DNA of 64,000 nucleotides from Edaphochlamys debaryana. Taxonomy: Eukaryota > Chlorophyta > Chlorophyceae > Chlamydomonadales. This document shows positions 44,001 to 55,600 of this stretch, one piece after another (the stretch's first letter is position 1; the number at the start of each line of letters is the position of its first letter). The translations under genes and the position numbers were made by a program. The notes beneath the pieces were generated by a model. It did no database searches, was not told where the DNA came from, and worked only from the letters and a program-made list of their open reading frames with translations. The stretch spans positions 248,001 through 312,000 of the forward strand of contig JAEHOE010000098.1 in the NCBI GenBank assembly GCA_016858145.1, given 5' to 3'.

Positions 44001-44815
44001 GCAGCTGCTGCAGCGGGTGAGGAGCGGCTGTCGTATTTGCTGACCCTAACTAGTACGGTATAGGCTAAAGTGAACCCAAAGCTGTCGTGTGCGGGGGGGT
44101 GGCAGGTGGAGGGGTTTAGGGAGGGACGGGTGCCGTCTGGCTCTTCGCTCTTGCCCAGGCGCGATGGGAAGTGCATGCTCGCGGCTCGGAGAAGCTCCCT
44201 GGAGTGTCGAGGGGGCGGGGTGTGCAAAGGGAGGTGGTAGTACAGTGCGTGGAGGTTGGCTGGGGGCTGCCTGGGTCCTGTGGGTTCTGGCCCGAACCCC
44301 GCGCCCTATCTCTTGCCGACGGTTCCTCTCCCTCGCAGGACCTGCCGGCCGCCACCCCCGGACAGCTGGCATCTTGGATCCAGGTACGACATCGCGCGGA
44401 TCCCAGTCGGGGGCATCTGGCTGTGACGGCCGGCCAGGCTCCCAATCAGCATAGCTGGTAGCTGGGCTAAGGGGCTGTGTTCCGCGCACTGCTGCTGTAT
44501 CCAGCTCTAAACCGCGCCCTGTGTGACACCTCGCGCCCCTCCCACCCCCATCACCACCCCTAGGCACTGGCACTGGCGGAGGCCCCCCTGGCGGCGCCGC
44601 CGGCCGCCGCTACCGAGGCCGCCGCCGGCTTCGTCAGCGCCCATGCGGCAGCGGTGGCGGCAACGCTGCCCGTACGGCAGATCGCAAGTGGGTCGGGATC
44701 TGGCACTGCTCCCGGATCCGCGGCTGGGACGGAGTCCGGAACAGGATCCCCGGTGGCAGCCAAGATCCGGGCGGCGTACGGCAAGCTGCAGCTGCCGGCG
44801 CCGCCGGGCCTGTAG
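41072..44815 (+). CDS. Unrecognised protein, possibly helical-repeat organelle protein (8 exons, ~624 aa)
   Basis: Exons are 41072-41637, 41770-42015, 42289-42390, 42833-43099, 43303-43418, 43634-43914, 44339-44383 and 44564-44815. Every junction is GT-AG with matching phase. The start is uncertain: ATG at 41072 (MSALPPAVGPHGA) is the first ATG in the open frame and gives a Ser/Ala/Arg-rich leader of about 150 residues that could be a transit peptide. The body has amphipathic helix phrases: SLDELEELLVREGDRLDHVN, LLKRIQQLG, WYDPRYAAMVVARTAALG, LLHVLTGRVVDRLNEAYSRD, LLLLLRGL, LLRHVRLLGGQPL. This style recalls the helical N-terminal regions of chlorophyte RAP/OPR-type organelle RNA proteins, but no RAP domain or clear OPR repeat is visible, so no function is assigned. 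Several Ala-rich linkers interrupt the fold. It ends LQLPAPPGL-TAG. Confidence 0.72.
43922..43943 (+). repeat. Interstitial telomere-type repeat (TTTTAGGG)
   Basis: Two perfect TTTTAGGG units (43922-43937) followed by TTTGGG lie immediately after the GTGAGG donor of an intron. TTTTAGGG is the telomere repeat of Chlamydomonas and some relatives. Two units may be chance or a repair scar. Confidence 0.7.
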
Positions 44816-46617
44816 GCGGCGCTGGGGTAGACGGGCCGTCGCGTGTGGGACCTCCCTCACAAAGGTGGCGGCTGCGGCAGCTGCGCTGGGTGGATGGTGC
44901 AACAGGGTGGTGGGGAGGGAGGGGAAGCGAGGGCCAAGGTGTGGGGGGGAGGCGGTATGGGAGGCGCGAGTGCGAGCGCGTGCGGGGGCGATGTGGCAAC
45001 GCGGTTGCTGGGTGCGTGGGGGTCAGGGGCAGGAATGGGGTGACCAGCGGCGCAGGGGCAGCGGTGCCGGGCAACGGTGACGGACAATTGGGGCGCCCGT
45101 GGCGAGCACTTGGGTGGGAGCACGGACGTGGGTTTGAGGATTTGAAGCCGAAACGACGTGGGTGGGGGCTTGTGCACCGCCTGTGTGCATCCGTCCGTCT
45201 TCGCTTGAGTGCACGGGGGCTGTGATGCTGTGACGAGTGATGGGGTCCGTCCAACAGGCATGAGCCTCTTGGGCGGGCGGACGCGAAAGTGACACTACCG
45301 CACGGGCTCAGGCGCGGGGTGCTGGCATCATGGCATCTCTGCGTGCAAACCTGCAACGGCGAACAACCTGGGCCTCGTTTGGCTGGCGTTTAAACGCTAG
45401 CCCGTGCCCAGGCCCCTTGCTGAACGAAGCCGGGCCGGAGCGTGGTGTGAAGCAGGCGGCGGGAGGGCGAAGGGAACCGCAGCGGGATGTGAGGGGACGG
45501 GAGCAAGGCTTCTGGCGAGGACCTAGTGAGGTAGTGCTAGCCCAGGTGCTTTCGCGGTCTGGGTACCGGTACTCGGAAGGTGCTACACACATAACGTGCT
45601 GCCCAGGACTGCGCTGGGCTTGAACAGGCTGACTGCCTGCCTCTTCTGGCCAGTCCTGAGACACAGCGAAAGCGCTTGAGCGGCCAAGCAAGCCCGGCGG
45701 GCCGAGCGCTTCCTCGGACGCAAGATTGAGCGCCAGTGCCTAGAGCGCTGCACGGGGTGCTTGTGCACGCGTGTGCCTCGATCAGCCATGTTGCCATTCA
45801 CAACGGCAGCAGGGAAGACCGATCGAACGGCACACGGGCCAAATTGTCCCGATGCTCCAGCTATCCTTCATAGAACGCCTTCACAGCTCAGCTGGGGGCG
45901 GGGCCTTGCCCCGCTTCCCCGCTCCCCGCCTTGCGCGAAGTGACCGTTCGTTGCCCGCAACCTGTACAGACCGCTTCTAGCCCCCATACCTATTTCTATG
46001 AGTATAGGCTTGTCAAGTTGTCCTTTGCGAGCATCAAGCACCCTGCGAGAGAGCCGGGAGACAGAGAGGCGCGTTTTGTACGGATTCTGTTCGCGAGCGG
46101 TGGTGAGCTTGCCCAGCTGCAGGCCCGCTTCAATACTGATCATCATTGCCTAGTTCAACTATAATAGCTGCTAAGCACGCCTCCTTACAGCGTCAGCGAG
46201 CTCGGCGCGAGCGCGGTGCTCGGCTCCACCTTTGGGTTTGGCACTTCAGCTCAGGCCTGTTAGAAGAGAGCACGGCAACCCTCACGAGGTCTTTCGGGCC
46301 TTAACGGCTCGCCGTGCCCGAGACCCAGCACGACGACATGCCGACCAGCAAACGAGCCCCTGACCTCGCGGTCGCCGCGGGGCCCAAGACCATATGAGCT
46401 CCTGCGGTGCTGGTAGACCCTGTGGCTGCGTGTCCAGTTGGCCTGGCGCTCGGTGAGAGAGCTGCACCCCGACTTCCTCCCGCTCGGTCATCGCATCGAC
46501 GCCGCCTAAGCTTGCCGTCGCGGCGTCTCCTCAACAAGCGCTACGCGCTTAGTGGTCTCAGAGTAAGCTCCAAGCTATATAGGTGGTGAACCGCACGAGG
46601 AGGACACAACCGTCAAG
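44816..46617. other. Intergenic, no gene recognised
   Basis: It is between two rightward genes. The first ~450 bases after the stop are G-rich on the plus strand. The base composition falls towards 46.6 kb, where the next promoter is expected. No coding frame matches a family. Confidence 0.45.
46576..46581 (+). promoter_or_regulatory. TATA-like box before the WW-domain gene
   Basis: TATATA sits in an otherwise GC-rich flank, about 37 bases before the ATG. That spacing would leave a very short 5' leader, so it is a candidate only. Confidence 0.35.
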
Positions 46618-49600
46618 ATGGCCGCACCCGGTGGAGGAAAGCATTCGCCCGACATGCTAGCGCTGGCACGCATGATCGGCGTCGATCCGGTGAGTCGCAC
46701 TCGGTGCTCAAATTGTTCTTCTGGCTTGTAGAAGCTCGTGAGATAGATACTGGGGGTAGGACGGGGCCCTGGCCCGCCCCTACCTTACCCCGTTACCCGC
46801 CGCGTTCCACGCTCCTGCCTCCGAAAGCCGCCCCCGAACACCGCCACCACCGCTTTCCATTCCTCAACCCGCCCTCCAGCGCGACGCCCGACTCATGCTG
46901 CTGGTGGAGGACATGTCACGGCACGAGTCGCTGCCGCCGCGCTGGGTGTCGCGATACGACCCCGCGCAGAAGCGATGGTGGGTGTGGTGGGCGCGAGGGG
47001 CGAGGGTGCTTGCTGGTGATGGGGGATCTCGCTGTGTGAAGCGGGGAGGCCGTAGATACGCCAACCGCTTTTGGCGACTGGCAAGCGCCACGTGCTCGCC
47101 AACACCGTTGCGGGCAAACGTGTACCGCAGGGTGTACACGCACACGGTGACTAATGAGGTGACGTACCTGCACCCGTGCATCGACTACTACCGCGGCGCG
47201 CTCTTCATGGACACGGGTATGTGCCGTACGTACAGCTCTTTTTAGTGTTGTATCAAGATGCCATGTGCTGGCTACGGATACGGTGGTGATGCTGCACACC
47301 CTTAAACTTGCTCAACACCGCCAACTCCCTCGTCTCCTGCCCCCAGGCGGCTACCGACAGCTGCTTAAGAACATGGAGGCCCGTGCGCCCAGCGACGAGG
47401 AGGTGCGCTGGGGGTGGGTGGGGGGTTAAATCTGATAGGTGGGGGGGAAGGGGAGTGGTACGAGGGGGAGTGGCGCAGGGGGGTAGGCCGGGGCGCCCGG
47501 GGGCCCGACGGCAGAGGGGGTAGCAGCAAGGGACGGGGCATCGGTGAGGGGGGCCGCTGCCCGACGACAACGAAGCCGACACGTGGCACGAGGCCATGAG
47601 GCACGGGGCACGTGGGGCTTGCAGCACGCGGCCGGTAGTAAGCACGTGGGGCTGGAGCGCATGTTGCTGGCGGGTTTGGGTAGCGCGGGAACGTGGGGGA
47701 AAACGGGGTGGGAAACGGTACTGGGATGGCGAGGGTTTGGGGGTGGGGCAGGGCAGTACAAGCCGCGTTCCTTGTGCGCCGTAACCCACGTGGGTAGTGC
47801 ATGACCATGGCCTCACCGCGCGTGCCCTTTCACTCCGTACTGCCGTAGCGTGCATGCAGGGTACCCTCTGCATGTGACCGGTGCCCACACCGCAGTCCGC
47901 CCCGCGCCGCCCCCTGCCGTACAGACCCTGCGCATGAACCAGTACTTCGGGATCCACGAGGACGAGGACGTGTACATCCAGGAGGTACGGCCTGTACGGC
48001 GCACTGTACGGCGCGCGTGGCTCGTGTGGGCTGCTACGACATCTGTGTCCTTGCCCTGCTCTGGGAGGGAAACCCATCACCGGCCTTCGCCGCCCCCTAA
48101 CACCGCTGCCCCCCCTCCCCCCCCTCCCCCCCCCCTCGCAGGTCGGCCAGCTGGCCTGTGTGGCCCCCCTGCCCGAGGGATGGGTGGAGCTGGAGGACTC
48201 CACGGGCAACGTGTCGTACAGGTGCGTGTGGTACGACATGGGCGCGCAGCGGCTGGCAGGACAGCAGCGATAGCTGGCTACTTCAGATTAGCCGCTTGTC
48301 ATCACCCCCCCCCAAGCACTAGGCTTTGCATCACACCTCCCGCCTATGGGCAATGAGGGTTCGACGGCCTTTGTAATTTGCTAACTGACTCGACCGTTTT
48401 CTCGCTCTGCAGGGACAACCGAACGGCGGTTGTGTTGGACGAGCACCCGCTCGACACGTACTTCCGGGAGCTCCGGGACCGGCGGCGCCGGGAGCTGGCG
48501 CGGCGGCGGCTGGCGGCGCTCAAGGCCATGCAGGTGCGTGTGGGGCCCCTCTGTACGGCAATGTGCTGTACGGCACGTCCCCGTGTTGTGCACCGCTTCG
48601 GCACGTGTGTAACGTATCAGAAGTTACGGCTGAATCGGCCGAATGCCCGAGCTTCAGAACAAGCGGCGGACCCCACCCGGAAGCAGCAGGGTGACTACCG
48701 TATACAGTATCGCCAAAGTCTCTCGCCCCTCGACCTCTCTCCACCACTCCCCCCTTCAGGCCATGGTGCAGCTCCACCGCCGCTCCACCTTCGTTGCTCC
48801 CGGCTCGGGCGAGGGCGGCCCCGAGGGCCCCGAGGCCGACCATCCCGGAGAGGAGGAGCCCCCGGACGACCCGCGCATGGCGGCACTGGCGGACGAGTGG
48901 CGGCAGCTGCAGGTGGGGGCGGGGAAAGGGGGGAAAGGGGGGTGTTTGTTGCTGAGCGGGATCGCGCCGAAAGGGGGGGAGGGAAAGCGTGTTTGCAACC
49001 CAACCCGTACATCTCGTACCCGTGCTTTGGCCCGCACAGTGTTCCTTATTTTTATTACCGTTGCTCTTGATCCCATCCCCGGCAGCTCTCGACCACCAAG
49101 CTGGCGGACGCCCTGGCCGTCGTACAGTCCGCCCACCAGCCCGGCAGCATCGCGACGTACGGCACCGTGACGCCCACTGCCGTACCACCGCTGCCCCCGT
49201 CCGCGCTCGCCGCCCTGACCGGCAGCGGCCCCAACCGCCTCGCCTCCGGACCGCTCTCCGGCTCGTTACCCGCCGGACTGGCGGCGGCGCTGGCGGCGCT
49301 CCCAACCGCCGACTCCCCGGCTCCCCTGTCGGGACCATCACGTGTGCCGGTCCCGGGCATGGCTCGTCCCAGCATCATGCTCGGCGGCAGCGGCGGCGTT
49401 GGCGGCGCCGTCAGCCCAATGCGTCGGCCGTCGACGCCTCAGCGGCACTCGGTCATGGTCGCCGCCGCCGCCGCCGCCGCCGGCGCGACGGCGGCGCCTG
49501 GCGGCGCCGCCAGCGACCTGGCGGCGGCGGCGGCGATCTCGCGCGCCGGCTCCCGAGCAGTGTCGGCGCTGGGCGCCGGCGGCGACGCCAGGAGCCCCTC

Positions 49601-52600
49601 GGCGGCGGCGGCAGCTGCGGCGGCAGGAACGGGCCTGGCGCCGTCGCCGCCAAGGACGCCCCTAAGCGGCGTCCGCAGCAGCCGGGTCCAAGGGCTCGGC
49701 CTTTTGGCGGGTTCCGCCACGCCTCCCGTCGCCTCCGCCCCCGCCTCGCCTCGCCCCGACACCGCCGCCGCCGCCGCCGCCGCTGCTGACGGCGCCATCA
49801 CCTCCGGCGGCGGCTTGTTCGATGGGCCGGGGCTGGGCGGACCCCTCTTGGAGCTTGCAAAGGTGTTCGAGCTGGAGCGGCTTGCGACGACATCGGATGA
49901 GAGCGACGGCACGGGAGCGGCGGGCACCATCGGCGGCGGCGGCGGCGGCGGCGGTGCGGGGACCGGCGTGGCGGCGGCTTCCCAGCTGAGCCCCACGCAC
50001 GAGGCGGCGGCTACGGACGATGAGGACGCGATCTTTGAGCGGGCCAAGCGGGTGCGTGGTGCGAGGGCGACGGGGCAAAGGGTGGAATGGTGGAATGGGA
50101 GGCGAGGGAGCCAGGGAGCGACACGTGGACGCAGGCCCTAGCTACTGGTATCACTATCAGCTGCCTGGAGTCAGTCGATTCCCTGTTTCTCCAGTTTCCC
50201 CCAACATCGATTCCCTATTCCTCCCCCAACACCCCTTCCCTCCCCCCCTCCATCCCCCCCCCCCAGGCCCTCCGCAGCTGCCGCCGCACCGTGGACGCAG
50301 CCGAGGCCTACGTCTCCGCACTGCCGCCGGACGCAGCGCAGGCGCTGGCGTCGCTGCCCAAGAGTGAGGCCGGGAGGGGCTGCGGGCCGTGCACTTGCAT
50401 GCGCACCGGGGTTCGCTCGGGGTTCAACCCGAACCCCGACGAACCCCGCCACATCTGACGGGCGCGGGGTTGGGGCGGGTCCGCTCCAAGGCCAAGAGCA
50501 AGGGTGGGCTGGCGTGGTGTTGGGGGCTGATGATTGTTGGTTGCTCCCCTGCGCGTTGGAAGCTGGGGTTGCGCTGGGGGCTTGAGGGTTGGGTGCTCGA
50601 ATGCCCCTTGACACGGTCGGACCCCAAACTTCCTCCCCCATAACATCCCACATGTATGTCTAACCCAATGCCACCCTCTGTCTGCCCCTGCAACCCCACC
50701 ACCGCAGGCTGGCTCTCCATCGTCCGCCGCATCCCCGCCTCTTGGGCCGACCGGCTCCGCCTCACCTCGTGGCCCCAGCTCCTGGCCTGGCTCCCGCCCG
50801 ACTGGGTGGAGCGCGTGCAGGCCAGCATGACGGCTGTCGTACCGGTTAATACCGACGGCGGCGCGCAGACCGAGCCCGTACAGTTCGACGACGGTACGGC
50901 AAAACCCGAGCTGCCGCCGTGGCTACGGGGCCTGTCGCCGGAGCTGCAGGCGGCGCTCGAGGCCTTCCTCGAGGGGCTGCGCCGCCAGGCCTCAATCGCA
51001 TCAACCGCCGCCGCCGGATCGCCAACCGCCACAACTACCACAACCACCACGACAACCACCACAACGACCACGACAACCGTCACGTCCGGCAGTGGCGAGG
51101 GTGACGGTGGAGCGGAGGGCGGCGCCGCCGCCAGCAGCGCTGACGGCCCAAGCGGCGGCGCAGGTACGCCAGCGGATGCGGGTACGAGTACGGCAGCATC
51201 TGGAGAGGACGAGGCGGCGCGGCTGCGGGCGCTCCTGGCGGCGCTGACGGGCCCGGCCGTACTGGCGAACCTCATGGGCCTGGATCCAGATCTCATCGCG
51301 CGGTGAGTGGCATGATGATGTGGAGGATAAAAACGCGTATGCGTTTGCCGTGTGTTAATGCCGGCATAGAGGGCCGTTCCCGGCGTCGCACATCCCGCAG
51401 GAGGAGCTCCGGCCTTCGCTTGCATCATTCTCGCCCTTCAACCAATACCTGAATACCACAAATCCTACATTCCTCCCCGTCCTCCTCGCTCCGTCCCCGC
51501 AGCATTCTGTCGCTGCCGCCCCGCGCGCTGCAGACGGTGGGTGGCCTGGACGAGGCGGGCCGCACCCACCTGGCCTCCCCTTCCCTGGACTCGGCCTCTT
51601 TGGGGCGCCTGCTGGCGGGGGCTGTGGCGGCGTCCACACCCGAGATCGCGTGCACGTGAGGCCAGGGGCTGTGGGGGACCGACGGGGGACGGAGGAACGG
51701 GCAGGGGGCCGGGTACGCCCAGCAGTTGGGGGCCGTTTGAGGGGGGCGGGCTTTGAACCGTGCGGGCACGGCCCACCACCGCACTGCACCGCGCCAACCG
51801 GTGCACAGGTGGGCGAGAACCCGCCTCCTCACCCGTTTCTTCTCAACCCGTTCCCTCCCCAGGGTGCTGGAGCTGCCCCCCCGCGCGCTCGACACGCTGG
51901 CCGGACTGGAGCAGGCGGGGGCGGCGGCGCTGGCCTCCCCCTCCCTGGACTCTGAAGCAGTGGGGCGGCTGCTGGCGTCGCTGGCGGCACTCAGCCCCGA
52001 CCTGCTGGCAAGGTGGGGATGCGCTTATGGGTGTGTGGGAAGGGGGAGGGGGCGCAAGCACCGGGCAGCAGAGCTGCTATGTATGACTGATTCCCCGCTG
52101 GGCGTCGCCACTAGCCGTGCCGTGTACTCTCCCCGCTGCTCCTGAAGTCCTGAACTTCCCCGCCGCCCCTCCCCGTCCCTCCCCCCACAGGATTCTGGGC
52201 ATGCCCCCGCGTGCGCTCGAGAGCCTGGGCTCGCTCAGCCTCTCGGCAGTCCAGGCGCTGGCCTCCCCCGGCCTCCACCCCTCCGTCCTGGACCGCCTGC
52301 TGTCCCGCTACCCCCCCAACGCCCTCGACGTCATCTCCCGCCTCGACGGCACCGCCGTACAGCGGTTGGACGAGATGAAGCCCGCAACCGACGCGCCGTA
52401 CGTCTCTGCCGTACTCTCGGCGCTCGACGTGGCGGGCGTGCGGGCGCTGGCAGAGGCGCTCGGCGGCCCGTCGGCGTCGGCGCTGGTCGCCGCTGACGTG
52501 GACGCCCCGGCGGCGGCGGCGGCAGGCGGCGGCGGCAGGGCCGGCAAGGGGGCCAAGGGCGGCCGGAGCGCCGTCACGGGTCGCGCCAAGGGCGCAACCG

Positions 52601-55600
52601 CCTCTGCCGCTGCCGCCACGTCAGCGACGAGCACGGACGGGAGTACAGCAGCCGACGGCGGCGGCGCCGCCGCCGCGCTGGCCAAGCGTAACGCCAGCGC
52701 CGCCTCAGGCCGGTCTCGGAACAGCCTCTCGCCAGCCAGCCGCTCGCCCTCGCCCCTGCCCGGGTCAACGGTCAACGCCGGCGCGGCGGCGCCGTACGGC
52801 GGCATGACTCACGCGCAGTACGCCAAGCAGCTGGAGCTGCCGGCGGCGGCCGCGGCGGCGGCGGTGTCGGCCCTGGGCGGCGCTGCGCTGGGGTCGCTGC
52901 TGAGCGCCCCACAGCCGGCGCTGCACCGTGTGGCGGAGATGGACCACCCCAGCCTCAGCAGGTGGGCGCCTTTGGTGGGGCCGCCTTTAATGTTGGTTTG
53001 CTGCTTTTGTCAGGGCTTTCGTCGGGCGAAGCTTCCCGATTGCACTTGTGTCTTCGCCTGAGTCTTCCGTGGCTTGCAATGATGCAGAAACGACGCTCAT
53101 GCGGTGGTGCTTATGTGGGCCTTTCCAATCCCTCCCCCTTCTCCCCTCCCACCCCCTCCCCCCTTTCCCCCCCCCTGACAGAATGGCCGACCTGCCCCTG
53201 GAGCTGCTGCAGGCGCTGTTGCGGATGTCGGCGGAGGAGCTGCGGCGGCTGCTGGAGTTCTGGGGGGAGGCCAAGGTGGGGTGGGGTGGTGGGGTGGTGG
53301 TGGGGGTGGGGTGTGGGGGGGGGCACGGAACGGAACCTTGGGGCGGGGGGCGCCTTGGGGGAGAGCGTGTTTCGAAGGGCGGCACACCAGGGCGTGGGGG
53401 CGTGGGGGTATGCCGCCTGCGCTCCTCTCGCTCCGAGACCCACCCCAAACCCCACACGCTCCGCACTTTCGCCCCCAACGCGCAGAGCCTGTCCCCCTCC
53501 TGGGCTGATGACTTCCGCGACTTCCTGGCCAGCCGCAACAAGCCGCGACCCACGGTCTCGACCCGCGGCATGCAGACGGTCGCGGCCGCGGTGGCGGCAC
53601 CGGAGCCGCTGCCGCCGCCGCCCCCGCCGCCGCCGCCGCCGCCCCAGCAGGCGCCGCCGCGGTCGCCGCCGTCGCCGCCGCGGAACCGGCCGCCGCCCTC
53701 CCTGGATTCGAGCATGGACTCTTTCCCCATCGACTCGCTCGCGTCCGTACAGGTGAGATGCATCAAATCAAGTCGCGGATGTTATGTCGAGTTGGGGCCA
53801 GTCTCACCGCCTGCACCACAGACTGCTAGGCACCGTGCTTCACCCCTCCCTCCCTCCCCCTCTCCCCCTCTTCCCCTCCCCCACGCCTAAGCCCCTGGAC
53901 CTGGCCAAGCCCAAGCGGGACTTCGACACACGGCCCATCAACCCGGAGATCAAGCGCCGCAACCACCTGCTGAGGGACAGGTGCGCAGCAGCAGCAGTCC
54001 TCGGGTTTACAATGAAGGATCCTCAGAAGAATCACAGCGCTGGACGCTGCGGCCGTTCGGCCTACTCCACGGGCCTTGCCTCCTGCAAGACCTAGAACTG
54101 CGCAAAGCGCGACCATCAACCGCCTGGGGCTTGACCCCGCCCGTAACTGGGCCATAAAACCGCCCATCCCCTAAGGGTACCCCTGCCGCATCCAGCCCCC
54201 CCCCTCACGAAACAGGATATCCGCCCCTTTAAACCAGCGAGGCGCCAGGCCCTTGGCTTGCAGCTCATCGAAGATAGGCTTCCGCTCCTTCCTCAGCGCC
54301 CTGCCGAGCGCGTTGAGGTAGGGCGTCACCACCACCCCGCTCACCACCCGCACCTCCTTCGCCCTGCGCCGAAACTCAGCCCGCTGTGCTGCCGTTACCC
54401 CGACAACCACATTCCACCCCCCCTCCCCCTTCCAGCTCCGCTGGACGGTAGCCTGGAGCTCAGTGCGCCCCGAAAAGCCCAGCCTCGACAGGTCTCCCGA
54501 CCGCAGCCGGTCCGCCATCTCATCTGAGACCTCCCGCAGCAGCAGCCGGCCCCGCTCCTCCTTAGGGGCAGTCTCCACGATCAGCTCAGAGAAGCGCTCA
54601 GTCTGGGCGATGTCCGCTTTGAGCTCCCTCCGGAGGCTCGCGATGGCGCGGTCCGTGACGTTGTAGTTTTGTGTTATCGCCCTCTTGAACTCCCCATAGT
54701 CCTCGCTGAGCGCGGAGAAGTCGCGCTGAAGGGCCGCGTGCCGCTCAGCCGCAGCCATCATCAAGTCGCGGACGACGGCGGCCAGCTCGTTGATTGCCCT
54801 GACGAACACCCCGCGCAAGACTGGAGCCTCTATGCAGCGAAGGGTATCCAGAAGGGACGCTAGGAGCGACACGAAAGTGTCTTTAACCATCCTAGCCTCG
54901 GGGCACAGAGCCGCCTCCTTTTTCGCCCGCTCTGCCTCGCGTGCCTGGTGTGCAGCCTTAGCATCGGCCCTAGGCTGTCGCGCAGCTGCCTGTTCCTGTG
55001 GTGTGCCAATATAGTTTTTGCTGATGGGGCGTGGGAACTGCATACTGGCTTCGCCTAGGGCCGGTGTTGTGTGTTGTGTGTTGTGTGTTGTGCAGCAGGC
55101 TCTGGCGGGGGCTCTGGCGGGGGCCGGTGGGGGCCGGTCGGGAGGCTGCAGGGTTCTAGCGTGTTTGCTTGGGGGCCGCTCGTGCGGGGCCTGGGTGGCA
55201 CGGGTGGGACCTGGGCGGGGGGACCTAGGGGGGGGGGCCTGGGTGGCACGGGTGGGACCTGGGTGGGAGGCTGCGAGGTGAATATGAACAGGAGGCCGCA
55301 AGGCGTGCTTGGACGGGTGTGCTTGGACGGGTGTGCTTGGACGGGTGTGCTTGGACGGGTCATGCGGCGCGGCGGGGGGCCATTGGGAACCGAATCTTGG
55401 GTATGTTTGTGGGGTTGGGGGAAGGGGGAGGAGGGGGGGCAGGAGGGTGAGCTGTGCTGCGCCGTACCTGCCTCACCACTGCTTGACGCTGCGCAGGGAC
55501 ATGAAGGACATGTCTTCGGACCCGTACGGCGAGGGCCCCGACGAGCTGCAGTACAAGTCGTACCGCGAGTCCGACATAAAGCACCTCAAGCAGCGCATCG

